DNA of 64,000 bases from Robertmurraya sp. FSL R5-0851 (lineage in GTDB: Bacteria > Bacillota > Bacilli > Bacillales > Cytobacillaceae): positions 124,001 to 188,000 of the forward strand of contig NZ_JBBOOE010000002.1 of NCBI RefSeq assembly GCF_038002965.1, given 5' to 3'. Each line of letters begins with the position of its first letter. The stretch's first letter is position 1. Below the pieces are notes generated by a model. The model was not told the origin of the DNA. It made no database searches and saw nothing but the letters and a program-made list of their open reading frames with translations. Of the stretch, positions 25,754 to 35,227 are shown one piece after another. The translations under genes were made by a program, and so were the position numbers.

Positions 25754-26287
25754 TTGGAAGATAGTATCATTAAAGAGCTTATAGTAAATGACAGGGAGAA
25801 ACTAATTGAACAGCTAATGGACCAGTATGGTCAATCGCTATTGTACCTTACTTATTCATACGTAGGTAAGAGGGAGTTAGCTGAAGACCTTACTCAAGAG
25901 ATATTTGTTAAATGCTATCAAAAATTAGAACAATATCAAAAAAAATCTTCAATAAAAGCTTGGATTTGGAGAATTGCAATTAATCATTGTAAGGACTATC
26001 TAAGGAGCTGGCATCATAAACATATCATCGTTTCTGAGGAACAAGTAAGGGATATCCCTAGCCAGGAGAAAGAAGTGGAAAACCAAGTTATCCAGAGATA
26101 TGAAGACGCAGAATTAGTTAGAACCGTAATGAGTTTGCCAGATACATACAGGGAAGTTGTATATTTATACTATTTTGAGGAATTACCGATTAAGGCAATC
26201 TCTCACCTAACAAGTGTGAATCAGAATACGATTAAGACCAGGCTAAAACGAGCAAAAGAAATCTTAAAAGAAAGCTTGGAGGTATAA
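25754..26287 (+). CDS. ECF-type RNA polymerase sigma factor
   Basis: Region 2 is seen as DQYGQSLLYLTYSYVGKRELAEDLTQEIFVKCYQKL and region 4 as LPDTYREVVYLYYFEELPIKAISHLTSVNQNTIKTRLKRAK. The length of 177 residues is typical. TTG 25754 follows AAGGGAG. The next gene starts two bases after its stop, and its ribosome binding site GGAGG lies inside this coding end. It probably directs its own operon. Confidence 0.92.
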   Translation: MEDSIIKELIVNDREKLIEQLMDQYGQSLLYLTYSYVGKRELAEDLTQEIFVKCYQKLEQYQKKSSIKAWIWRIAINHCKDYLRSWHHKHIIVSEEQVRDIPSQEKEVENQVIQRYEDAELVRTVMSLPDTYREVVYLYYFEELPIKAISHLTSVNQNTIKTRLKRAKEILKESLEV

Positions 26288-26289
26288 AT

Positions 26290-26700
26290 ATGGAAGATCG
26301 TTTAAAGAACTTTAAAAAGGCTATGAAAACAACGGTTTTACAAGAACTTGCTTTTACGGAGGAACACAAAAATAAAATTAAACGAAAAATTAGCCAGTTA
26401 TCTACCCCTTCAGAAGACGATGTATTATTAGCCATTTTTCAGTTACTTAAGGAGAAACGTACGGGCTTTGAATTAAGTAGATTGCTACGTGCAAGAGGAA
26501 TTGAAAAGTTTGAGAACGAAGAGGGCTTCCTCTATATGTCCTTACATAAATTCGAACATAAAGGTTACCTTCACACATACTGGGATGAACCTGATGTTAA
26601 GTACTATCAGCTTAGTACCAAAGGGTTAAAGTTCTTAAAATATCTTGAATACGAAGGTTATAGTAAAGCTTACTTTCTAAAAGAAATATTGGAGAGGTAA
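26290..26700 (+). CDS. PadR-like regulator with anti-sigma-like N-terminus
   Basis: The C-terminal 95 residues form a PadR winged helix (LLAIFQLLKEKRTGFELSRLLRARGI ... GFLYMSLHKFEHKGYLHTYWDE ... YYQLSTKGLKFL). The first 35 residues (FKKAMKTTVLQELAFTEEHKNKIKRKI) resemble the start of anti-sigma factors encoded next to ECF sigma genes. It may link sigma control and operon repression. Confidence 0.75.
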   Translation: MEDRLKNFKKAMKTTVLQELAFTEEHKNKIKRKISQLSTPSEDDVLLAIFQLLKEKRTGFELSRLLRARGIEKFENEEGFLYMSLHKFEHKGYLHTYWDEPDVKYYQLSTKGLKFLKYLEYEGYSKAYFLKEILER

Positions 26701-26705
26701 TTAAT

Positions 26706-27971
26706 ATGACTAATCATAAGGAACATTTCTTAACCGAAGTTATGCAATATATAAAATCAAAAGAAGCGAAGGAAGTTGTCTACAAAGAGTTAAGTTATCA
26801 TTTGAAAATGTCTAAGTCAGAACTAGTATCTAAGGGTGCAAACGAAAACGAAGCTGAAGAAAAAGCTATAAAGCAAATGGGGAGCCCAGCAGAACTTGGT
26901 ACTCACTTTAATAAACTGTATCGTCCTGTTTTTGACTGGAAACTATTTGGGCTTTTTCTCATCATTATATCAATGGGTATACTGCCTATAATAAATGTAC
27001 AAGATGTACATTCTCAAAATCTTATGATTAGACAGCTGATGTTTATTGCTATGGGGATTATAGTTACAGTAACTGTGATGTTAATAGATTATAGAAAAAT
27101 AAAGAAATTGGGTTGGCTATCTCTTATAGTAGCATTTGGGTTACTGCTTGCTTTTAACTATTTCCCAAGTTTTAGGATAAACGGAGTTGGTTATCTTGAA
27201 ATAGCTGGATTTATCATTAGTGTGAGGGTAGTATTGCCATTACTTCTAGTGTTCTGGGCTTGCTATATGTCGAAGGAAAAACCAAAACTGCTTGTAGTGT
27301 TTATTGTGTTTTTGCTTTCCGTGTTCTTATTTATGCGATTACCAAGCCTTACTGATGTTTTTATTTATTCCATAATGGTGTTAACTTTATTTCTTTCTTG
27401 TTCAATCAGTAAAAAAGCCAAATTTACAACTATTGGCGTTTCTTTTGGTCTTTTTCTTACCTTTGTAGTTCTTCTTTGGTTTACTACGGAAGAATACCAA
27501 TGGGTTAGATTACTAGCATTCCTAAATCCAGAGGATTACGCACAAGACGCAGGTTATATGTACTTAATGTTAAAAGATTTTATAAAGAGTGGTGGCTGGT
27601 TTGGAAACCAGGAAGCTGTGAATCCTATTCCCGACTTAACAACTGATATGGTCTTTGCAAATATCACCTATTTTTATGGGTGGCTAGTAGCTGCGTTTCT
27701 ACTCGTCCTACTTTCATTGCTTCTATTTAGAATGATCGTCCTTTCTATACAAATAAAGGACCGATTCGGAAAACAACTAATCCTTGGAGTATGTTCACTA
27801 CTTTCTATCCAATTTGTTTATAATGTGGGAATGATCCTTGGCTTATTGCCAATTATATCGATGTCATTACCGTTTATTAGCTACGGTCTAACACCAACTG
27901 TTTTAAATTCTCTACTAATTGGGATAGTTTTAAGCGTGTATCGTCGGAAAAATATAGCTTTAAAAATCTAA
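26706..27971 (+). CDS. SEDS (FtsW/RodA/SpoVE-like) protein with HAAS-type N-terminus
   Basis: Residues 1-75 form a soluble helical domain (EVMQYIKSKEAKEVVYKELSYHL ... GSPAELGTHFN) of the HAAS/DUF1700 kind. About ten membrane segments follow with the SEDS pattern. TTDMVFANITYFYGW includes the conserved aspartate of the extracellular loop, and SLPFISYGLTPTVLN is the family's C-terminal signature. SEDS proteins polymerise glycan strands of peptidoglycan. It is co-transcribed with the sigma and PadR genes, a stress-type cell-envelope operon carried as cargo. Confidence 0.88.
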   Translation: MTNHKEHFLTEVMQYIKSKEAKEVVYKELSYHLKMSKSELVSKGANENEAEEKAIKQMGSPAELGTHFNKLYRPVFDWKLFGLFLIIISMGILPIINVQDVHSQNLMIRQLMFIAMGIIVTVTVMLIDYRKIKKLGWLSLIVAFGLLLAFNYFPSFRINGVGYLEIAGFIISVRVVLPLLLVFWACYMSKEKPKLLVVFIVFLLSVFLFMRLPSLTDVFIYSIMVLTLFLSCSISKKAKFTTIGVSFGLFLTFVVLLWFTTEEYQWVRLLAFLNPEDYAQDAGYMYLMLKDFIKSGGWFGNQEAVNPIPDLTTDMVFANITYFYGWLVAAFLLVLLSLLLFRMIVLSIQIKDRFGKQLILGVCSLLSIQFVYNVGMILGLLPIISMSLPFISYGLTPTVLNSLLIGIVLSVYRRKNIALKI

Positions 27972-28014
27972 TATCTTTATAAGACTTAAGAGGGGATTTG
28001 TTTACTCTTATCTA

Positions 28015-28041
28015 ACGGCTGTCATTAACGATAGCCGTTTT
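28015..28041 (+). terminator. Intrinsic terminator
   Basis: ACGGCTGTC pairs with GATAGCCGT followed by TTTT, after the sigma/PadR/SEDS operon. Confidence 0.8.
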
Positions 28042-28192
28042 TGGGTTGATGTTATTGAAAACATTTATCAAAGTATTATCTTTGTGAATTATTACACTTA
28101 AAGAAAAGGGGGCATTTGTTTAATTAGCTAATATATATTAAAATAGCTCAAAAGACCCCGCTTTATCAGAATACATAAAAAGAGGACTTCAC

Positions 28193-28558
28193 ATGATCAA
28201 AGACGAAAAACCTTTTGGTGACATTGAATCCCAAGGTAGTTTAAATAATAATATATCAAAACCCACAATTTTAGCGCTTACTCAGGTGTTTAAAGCTTTG
28301 TCAGATCCCACTAGAATTAATATTATATATTTCCTATCTATTTCGGATGAGTTGTCAGTGGGAGATATCGCTGTGAAAATAGGACTGACTTCTTCGGCAG
28401 CTTCATACCAATTACGATTTCTCGAAAATCTTGGCTTAGTAAGGGCAAGAATTGAAAAAAACGCTAAACTTTACTCCTTATACGATAATGAAGTTAAAAA
28501 GGGAATCAAATTAATGTTTAAACATCAGAGGATATTTAATCAGCAAAAACTTACGTAG
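28193..28558 (+). CDS. ArsR-family regulator without the usual Cys metal site
   Basis: The winged helix is clear: FKALSDPTRINIIYFLSISDELSVGDIAVKIGLTSSAASYQLRFLENLGLV. The position of the ELCVCDL metal motif reads ELSVGDI, so it cannot bind arsenic or cadmium there. Histidines near the C-terminus (MFKHQRIF) could form another site. No efflux gene is adjacent; it is an orphan cargo gene. Confidence 0.85.
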   Translation: MIKDEKPFGDIESQGSLNNNISKPTILALTQVFKALSDPTRINIIYFLSISDELSVGDIAVKIGLTSSAASYQLRFLENLGLVRARIEKNAKLYSLYDNEVKKGIKLMFKHQRIFNQQKLT

Positions 28559-28583
28559 AGCCATCTAATCTTAAATATTTTAT

Positions 28584-28641
28584 AAATCATCCTACGGCTA
28601 ATAGAAGAAAATTGGCCTTTCTTATTAGACGTGGATGATTT
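28584..28641. terminator. Long two-part hairpin between ArsR and recombinase genes
   Basis: AAATCATCC (28584) pairs with GGATGATTT (28633). An inner helix pairs CTAATA-AAG with CTT-TATTAG. It separates convergent units and probably terminates both. Confidence 0.6.
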
Positions 28642-28681
28642 ATATAACATATAACACAAGCCTTCACAGTGCTACCATATA

Positions 28682-29443
28682 TTAGAAATCCATATCATCA
28701 AGAATACTTTTTTGTATTTTATCAGTAAATGGTACTATATTATCTTTATTTCGCCCCTTTTTTGTCCTCCTAAACTCCTCGAATTTGCTATATCCCTCCA
28801 TTGGATTAGGAGAAAACGCTGTCTCAAACAAGTAAGATACAATAGGATTTCTGCTCTTCCCTGTGGTTATAAGATTCTCAAGAGGTACATCATCATTTAT
28901 ACTCGCTTCTAACCACATAAATAAAATATTTTCATAGTCATTTACCTTTTGTTTGAGTAAATTATTTTTCTCTCTTTCCTCTTGTAAGAGCATTTCATTC
29001 TTCCTGTTTTTTTCCTTCAAACTTTCATAATTTTTGATGTATCTTTGTAATCTATTTTCATTTATTGATAGCAATCCTATTATTTTCTCTTTATCTTTGT
29101 CTTTTCCTTTAAAATATCGCTCTACAGCATCTTTAGTATTAACTACATGGATTTTATTGTCTTCTTGAGACCCAATGAATACAGTTTCCATGTAAACTGC
29201 ATTCATCTTATCAATAGCTACTCTTCCATCACCTTTACGCCAAAAATACTCTGTAAACTCATAACTTATATCACCAGTTTCAAAAAGATTTCTAGAAAAG
29301 TGGTATACGTCCATATATTTTATAATCGATTTGGATGTCCTATTCTTGTCATAGAGATGTAGTACCAAATTCAACTGTTCCTGCGGATACAATGCCTTAG
29401 GCCTACCGGCACTTCTACTTGTTTTTCCCAATGTTTTCACCAT
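28682..29443 (-). CDS. Coiled-coil recombination accessory protein (TnpC-like position)
   Basis: The 253-residue protein is basic at the start (GKTSRSAGRPKALYPQEQLN). It has a coiled coil at about residues 135-180 (LKEKNRKNEMLLQEEREKNN) and a basic tail. It is the last gene of the leftward recombinase operon and starts one base after the preceding stop. In Tn554 the small TnpC occupies this place; similarity beyond position and coiled coil is not proven. Confidence 0.6.
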   Translation of the reverse strand: MVKTLGKTSRSAGRPKALYPQEQLNLVLHLYDKNRTSKSIIKYMDVYHFSRNLFETGDISYEFTEYFWRKGDGRVAIDKMNAVYMETVFIGSQEDNKIHVVNTKDAVERYFKGKDKDKEKIIGLLSINENRLQRYIKNYESLKEKNRKNEMLLQEEREKNNLLKQKVNDYENILFMWLEASINDDVPLENLITTGKSRNPIVSYLFETAFSPNPMEGYSKFEEFRRTKKGRNKDNIVPFTDKIQKSILDDMDF

Positions 29444-29444
29444 C

Positions 29445-31184
29445 TTACCTTTTTCTTATTTTTCCCCTAAACTTAATAGACCTATAAAGGGCTGAGTCAA
29501 GCTGATATTTTGTAAGCAATAAATCTTTATTAATATGGGGATTGAACTCTGCATACTCTTCATCCCTATGAGCATTTTTAATTACTAATTTATGTAGATT
29601 AGATAATACATTAGAAAGTTTCTTAACCTCATTGTCCCTTTTGGCTAATTCCTCATTTATTATGGAGGCCTTATCAAAATATTCTTCATCTGTTATTCTC
29701 CAGTAGTCACAAGAAAAACAGTCTGTTTGACAATATTGCTCAGGGTCAGTACAGTAACCAATCTCTAAATCTCGTTTAAAAGTTGTACTAGGAGGACGAA
29801 AAATATGATGCTCCTTAATGTAATCGCCAAATTCAAGGTGTAATGAATATGCATTAACTTTTCCATGTGAATCATTCTTAATATTTATCTTAAACTTTTG
29901 CATCAGCTGCAAAATTTCCGTATCTACCCAGTATTCTTGATGTTGATGATAATGATATTGTGATTGTAATTTTGTATGTCCCCCTAATCTTGCAATTTCG
30001 ACAGGGTGATAACCCTGTCTCATTAAGTTTAAAAAAGCAAAGTGTCTAGTATCTCCTGGTTTCAAGGGTTGGGTTACATCATAATTAACGGGTTTTTCCT
30101 CCATATGTTGAATTCTAGCCTTATCCCAAGAAGTGGGGAACTTTACAGAATAACCGTATCTCTCGGCTACTATATAGGTATAAAAATCTAATAATATGTA
30201 CTCAAAAACACCTAAATTAAACTTTTCAGCATTCACCTTTTTGAACTGTTTAGGTGTAGTTGACATATATGAAATAAATGTTTCGGAAAACCCAAATTCA
30301 CTAGTACTATTTTTGTACTCGTTCATTATTTCAAATAATTCCTTTGGTATTAAAATAGTATCAATAATTTGAATTCTTCCAACGTTATTTTTTTGCTTAA
30401 TTCTAGGTAATTTAACATAGTATTTATCCTCCTGTGAAAACAAACAATTCCGGTCCATCTTACAGAACTCTGAAGGTCTTATTGGGATTAAATTTGTCAA
30501 GTTCCACCAAAGGAAAATGGGGAAATATCTATAGTATTCATCACTTTGGAAAGAGGTTTTATTGAAAAAATCCTCTAGAATCCATGAAAATAATATAACC
30601 TCTTTGGATGGAGGTAATGATCTTGTATTACTGAAAGTTTCTGTCTTTAAATTAGATTTCGCTTTTAATAGTAACTTAAGAAAGTCTCCAGACTCTAAAT
30701 CTTCAAAGTAATCAAGAAAGTTTAGAACAGCTATAGTAATATCCCAACATTGTCGATTCGATATTTTATATTCAAAATACCTTTTGGTCTCCTTCAATAA
30801 GGATGAGTTAAACCAGTCTGTTAAGTTACAAAACTTAAGAAATGAGTGGTAGTAATTTTGAACTGACTGTGGACCAATTCTCGACAGTAAAGAGGTAATC
30901 CAACACTTTATAATGTTGATCAATTCAAATTTACTAATTTTCTCCCTAAGAGAAGAAAAATAGATTTTATTGAAGTCAAATGTGACCGTCGTGTCTGAAA
31001 TGTTATTCGCGAATACCCATATGTCTTTCTCAAATTCCCCTTCAAGAAGGGTACCAAGTTGATGTTCTTTCAGTAATATTTCTTTAGCTAACTCCATACT
31101 TGATTCTAAATCAAATTTATAATCATTAAATTCTTCAATAATTAATGCATCTTCTGCTGACGTAAAACTACCATGCTTACTCAT
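29445..31184 (-). CDS. Tyrosine recombinase, TnpB-like (579 aa)
   Basis: The catalytic region is near residues 240-425: IRPSEFCKMD (first Arg), RIKQKN (Lys), GDTRHFAFLNLMRQG and IARLGGHTKLQSQYHYHQH (Arg, His and a Tyr nearby). A cysteine cluster follows (GYCTDPEQYCQTDCFSC), as in Tn554 TnpB-type proteins. It overlaps the upstream gene by eight bases and forms part of the four-gene recombination operon. Confidence 0.78.
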   Translation of the reverse strand: MSKHGSFTSAEDALIIEEFNDYKFDLESSMELAKEILLKEHQLGTLLEGEFEKDIWVFANNISDTTVTFDFNKIYFSSLREKISKFELINIIKCWITSLLSRIGPQSVQNYYHSFLKFCNLTDWFNSSLLKETKRYFEYKISNRQCWDITIAVLNFLDYFEDLESGDFLKLLLKAKSNLKTETFSNTRSLPPSKEVILFSWILEDFFNKTSFQSDEYYRYFPIFLWWNLTNLIPIRPSEFCKMDRNCLFSQEDKYYVKLPRIKQKNNVGRIQIIDTILIPKELFEIMNEYKNSTSEFGFSETFISYMSTTPKQFKKVNAEKFNLGVFEYILLDFYTYIVAERYGYSVKFPTSWDKARIQHMEEKPVNYDVTQPLKPGDTRHFAFLNLMRQGYHPVEIARLGGHTKLQSQYHYHQHQEYWVDTEILQLMQKFKINIKNDSHGKVNAYSLHLEFGDYIKEHHIFRPPSTTFKRDLEIGYCTDPEQYCQTDCFSCDYWRITDEEYFDKASIINEELAKRDNEVKKLSNVLSNLHKLVIKNAHRDEEYAEFNPHINKDLLLTKYQLDSALYRSIKFRGKIRKR

Positions 31185-33921
31185 TTTTTTCTCCTGATCT
31201 TATAGTTAAATATTCTAATGCGCTAGGCAACTTTTTTAACTCCTCTTTTAAGGCCGGTAACCCTCCTGGGATAAATTGTGTAACAGTATCCTCACCGAAT
31301 TTTTCAACTGCTTGTTTTAATAAAAATAACTGTGGATAAAGTCTATTAGTTAGTCTTGTTTTTTCGCCGACTTTATCTGTTAAATAAAATTTTGCAGAGA
31401 AATCATTTAGTCTATCAACAATTGTTTGTCCAATATCTGATAAAGCATAAATATGGGGGATTACGAAAGGGCAGTCACCACATTCTTTTTCTGGAAATTG
31501 GCACCTCTGAAATACACATTGATAACCATATTGCTTAGCAGGTTGTTGCCCAAGATTAATACAATTTAAGAGGTCAGTTAAATCCGGATGGTTATTTAGT
31601 ACCTTTTTAACTAGATCCCTTTCCCGTAGTAGAGCATTAAAAAAAGCAGCAATCGTCTCAATTTGGACATAGTCTCCAAATGTATTTTTGATTAATAGAG
31701 ATCGATTCGTTCTGGCAACTCTATCTGTTGAAGGCTGTCCCAATAATAAATCACCTAAAATTTCATAAGAGTATCCGAAATGACCAACTTCAAATAATTG
31801 ATTTGTAAGAAAATCAATATGTTCTCGTGGTATGTCGATATAAATATTGGTTATTTCTTCATCTGAGTGACTTCGAATGAATTTTGTGATTTCTAGAGGG
31901 TTTCTTTTTGTTACTTTCTTGATAACGTTGTATATATAACTAATTAGTGTTCTATTCATTTTTCTGGAACCAAAACTAAACGTTGAAATAAAACTACTAA
32001 AAAATGCTTTTCTATGAGTGTTAGTGAATTTTCTTTTTACGCTGTTAAAATCAATTAAGGTCTTACTACTAGCTTTCTTACATCGTAGTTCACATATTAT
32101 CGCAGCATATGCAAACGCAAGGGTCAACTCTTCCGAGCAGAAAAAGTACCTTCTTTTTTGAGTTTTTGAATGAATAAAGTTAATAGATTTCACTTGATTG
32201 ATAATTGATTTAGCTTCTTCAAGTGTCAATTCATTTCCCTCAAACCATTCTAAGCTATCAACTCTAGTTTTACTTATATCAATTCGTGGAAATAAAGTTA
32301 TATCTCTATGGCGCCATGCATTGTTCATATGTAATAGAACATAAAGCCAAGATGAAGCGTAATTAACATAATTACTACTTCCCGCATTTTTTGCATCTCT
32401 TATTGCTTTGTTCTTATGAAGAGATATATCCCCAACGTAATCCAACAAACCCATATATTCACTAATTTGATATATACTTTTTTCATTTCCATTTTCGTTT
32501 GGAATAGGTTTAAAATCTAACTTATTTAAGTCATAGCCCTTTAAGCCTTTTTTCGATAAATTTTTGTTTATTGCACGAATAAATGAAATAAAATGATTTT
32601 TAATATTGGCTGGTATATCCTTATTCCTAAATATTCTTAAATTTAGCTCTTTATGGGATTGTGTCAGTATATCTCTATCTATTGAATTACTTATTATTAA
32701 TTCTGTCACACGTAATAGTTCTTTGATATAATCTCGTTTCGTATCATCACTAGCATTTGTCCTCTGTAGTTTCCTCCCAACAAATTGAAGCCAGAATTTT
32801 TCAGTATTTTTCGAAGAGGGGGGGAATATATATTTAAATTCTTTAAGCGCAATCTTAAAAATTAAAAAAGGATCTGCATCCATACGGTTTATAATGTCAC
32901 GTTTTTTCTCATAATTCACTTTTTTAAATTTGTATTCTTCTATTTCGGATTTAAGGTAAACATGGTGGATCTTATTCATTTTCCTTTCTGTTCTATTAGT
33001 TCTTAGCAGAGGGGGTATTGGAACAGTTGTAAAACCATACCTTGTAATTATTTCAGTCAAATTTAAATACTTTTTTGCTTCATCCCGCGTATAATAGTGA
33101 ATTAAGTAATAATCCCATAATTTATCTTGCTCAGTTTTTAAAAACTCGATGTCTTGTTGACTAAAATATACTTTCTTTTCTCTTTCTCCTATTTCTTCAT
33201 AAACTGGAGTCAAACTATATTCATTTACCACTTTCTCAAAACTTGCCGGAGATATATTAAGCTTAAAACTTGCAGCCTGTCGTGAATATGAATTATGTTT
33301 GGCTATTTTTTTATCCCGATATTCATAAAAGTCATTTTTATATATGTAGTGATATTGCTGATTGTTTTTTTGTATTTTTATAATTGGCTTACCAATTTTT
33401 GGCCATATATAAGCAAAATCATTTACGTTACTTCCCATTATTTCTGCTGCTTCAACTAGAGAGACCATATTATTACAAAATTTTTCAAGGTCCAATTTTA
33501 AAATATAGTAGTTGTTACCCTTGATTACTTCGTTAATGCAGACCATTTTTAAATTTCCATTATTATGTAATTCTAAAAATCTTTCATTATAATAGCTATT
33601 ACTTACTGGTTTTGGTATTCCTAATTTCTTTAAGAATTGTCTTATAGTTATAAAACCTGATCTAAATAAATTTAAATTCACTTTATATTCGACTACGTCG
33701 TAGACAGAAAACAACTGGATTTCCTTAACAAATTTAGATTTAATTTTCCCTTCATCTGCTAACCTTCTTAGTGTTTTATAATCCATTGAATATTCAGGGT
33801 AAAGTTTCCTAATAACATTTCCATTGAGATAAAGTTTTTTATCTATTTGGTTTATTTCCCCATTAACTTCTTCATTATTATCTAATAGACAAATGGCTTC
33901 TTTAATGCTAATTTTCTCCAT
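31177..33921 (-). CDS. Very large recombinase-operon protein (914 aa)
   Basis: I chose ATG 33921 (MEKISIKEAICLL) after AAGGAAG; it overlaps the upstream recombinase gene by 14 bases. The N-terminal 350 residues contain repeated HTH-like segments (for example MDYKTLRRLADEGKIKSKF). The centre (LLHMNNAWRHRDITLFPRID ... SRKMNRTLISYIYNVI) resembles a divergent tyrosine recombinase core. A Cys cluster lies near the end (CVFQRCQFPEKECGDC). The catalytic residues are not fully identifiable, so it may be a structural or DNA-binding partner. Confidence 0.65.
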   Translation of the reverse strand: MEKISIKEAICLLDNNEEVNGEINQIDKKLYLNGNVIRKLYPEYSMDYKTLRRLADEGKIKSKFVKEIQLFSVYDVVEYKVNLNLFRSGFITIRQFLKKLGIPKPVSNSYYNERFLELHNNGNLKMVCINEVIKGNNYYILKLDLEKFCNNMVSLVEAAEIMGSNVNDFAYIWPKIGKPIIKIQKNNQQYHYIYKNDFYEYRDKKIAKHNSYSRQAASFKLNISPASFEKVVNEYSLTPVYEEIGEREKKVYFSQQDIEFLKTEQDKLWDYYLIHYYTRDEAKKYLNLTEIITRYGFTTVPIPPLLRTNRTERKMNKIHHVYLKSEIEEYKFKKVNYEKKRDIINRMDADPFLIFKIALKEFKYIFPPSSKNTEKFWLQFVGRKLQRTNASDDTKRDYIKELLRVTELIISNSIDRDILTQSHKELNLRIFRNKDIPANIKNHFISFIRAINKNLSKKGLKGYDLNKLDFKPIPNENGNEKSIYQISEYMGLLDYVGDISLHKNKAIRDAKNAGSSNYVNYASSWLYVLLHMNNAWRHRDITLFPRIDISKTRVDSLEWFEGNELTLEEAKSIINQVKSINFIHSKTQKRRYFFCSEELTLAFAYAAIICELRCKKASSKTLIDFNSVKRKFTNTHRKAFFSSFISTFSFGSRKMNRTLISYIYNVIKKVTKRNPLEITKFIRSHSDEEITNIYIDIPREHIDFLTNQLFEVGHFGYSYEILGDLLLGQPSTDRVARTNRSLLIKNTFGDYVQIETIAAFFNALLRERDLVKKVLNNHPDLTDLLNCINLGQQPAKQYGYQCVFQRCQFPEKECGDCPFVIPHIYALSDIGQTIVDRLNDFSAKFYLTDKVGEKTRLTNRLYPQLFLLKQAVEKFGEDTVTQFIPGGLPALKEELKKLPSALEYLTIRSGEKNE

Positions 33922-35227
33922 GCTTAACTTCCTTTTTCCATTTTTCAATATTTGATTCTTCAATTTTTGCTAATTTATCTGTATACGCCTCACGAATTTT
34001 ATTAATCGCTTCATTAGTAAGTTTTATAGCATTCTGTTCCTCAACATAAGAAAGTACTGAAAGTATATTTTTATCTCCCCTCGCAACAGCAACTTCTGGG
34101 ACGGTTGCACCAATTTCTAGCAAAAAATTAGTAAAAACACCTCTACATATATGGGTTGACCAGTGTTTACTAGTAAGATATTCATAATCCTCAACTTGCT
34201 CTTCTTTACTCAATTGCCTCAAAAACTCTTTTTTTATTTTGTTGAATTTTTCGTAATAGCTCTTTCCAGATATAGGATGTCCATTACTCGATGAGACAAA
34301 GAGAGCTTTTTCGTTCTTTATTTCACATTTTCTGGTAAGTGAATCCAAATGGACCTTATGTTTTCTATATACTTTTGACAATACGTCATTAACTAGTAAA
34401 TATTGATTCCTAGGTCTTTTTACTTGCTCGTGTGTATGATTCTTTTTGTGACCAAATAGAAGTTCCTGGTTATCTCTAATTCGTAAAATAAAGCTCCTGA
34501 TTCCATCATCGTTGCCATTCCAATAAGTTGGTTTTTCTAAACTATCCTTTGTTAGGTTCACAACTTCACCAGCTCTTAACCCCCCAAAGAATTGAAAAGC
34601 AACACCCAATGCAATATCAGGAGATATTTTTTCAGCAGTGTTTATAAACCTTACTGCCAATGCATACCTATTATCCCCAAAGTCTACAAGCTTACTTGAG
34701 ATACCCGCATCTTTGGGAGGGTATATAGTACCAAGTTCCAAGTCATCAAATGGCGAACCCTCTAAAATATTAAAAGGCTCGTCTATTATTCCTTGTGTAT
34801 TAAGCCAGTGAAAAAAGTTTATTAAATAATATTCCATTCTATAAACGTAATTAGAATCTAACTTACCTGCACGTGCCCTTAAAGAAAGGAGGGATATATA
34901 TTTTGAACCATGAATTAGTTTTAGTCCGAACAACCCTTTTTCATTCAAAGGAAGAAAATCTCTATGTCCCTTTTCTACTTGTTTTATAATAAAGTTTAGA
35001 AACTTTGTTAGTTCAGACGCTGCATTTCTTTGATTACTTAAAGAACCTGATTTCCTTCTATACATACCCTTTATGTAGTTTGTTATGGGTGAAGGATATA
35101 TTTTATTAGTTTTTTCATCTCTTAACCCAATACCAATTACTTGTTTTTTAAAAATCTCCCCTTCAAAAAAATCCATTGTTGCAAATTCCACGACAGTATA
35201 TTTATACTTCATTTGACCCTTAAACAT
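33908..35227 (-). CDS. Tyrosine recombinase, TnpA-like (439 aa)
   Basis: I chose ATG 35227 (MFKGQMKYKY) after GGGGGG. The core has FQFFGGLRAGEVVNLT (Arg I), THICRGVFTNFLLEIGATV (HxxR) and a likely nucleophile in LSVLSYVEEQ. The usual GH is replaced by RGDK. It is the first gene of the operon, about 120 bases from the element's right inverted repeat, the normal place for the transposase that binds the ends. Confidence 0.85.
   Translation of the reverse strand: MFKGQMKYKYTVVEFATMDFFEGEIFKKQVIGIGLRDEKTNKIYPSPITNYIKGMYRRKSGSLSNQRNAASELTKFLNFIIKQVEKGHRDFLPLNEKGLFGLKLIHGSKYISLLSLRARAGKLDSNYVYRMEYYLINFFHWLNTQGIIDEPFNILEGSPFDDLELGTIYPPKDAGISSKLVDFGDNRYALAVRFINTAEKISPDIALGVAFQFFGGLRAGEVVNLTKDSLEKPTYWNGNDDGIRSFILRIRDNQELLFGHKKNHTHEQVKRPRNQYLLVNDVLSKVYRKHKVHLDSLTRKCEIKNEKALFVSSSNGHPISGKSYYEKFNKIKKEFLRQLSKEEQVEDYEYLTSKHWSTHICRGVFTNFLLEIGATVPEVAVARGDKNILSVLSYVEEQNAIKLTNEAINKIREAYTDKLAKIEESNIEKWKKEVKHGEN

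Noticed and set aside
28032..28060. Third copy of the structured RNA motif (TTTGGGTTGATG after 28035)
   Set aside because: Only about twelve bases match. The flanking blocks and the outer helix of the motif are absent, and the hairpin is an ordinary terminator.
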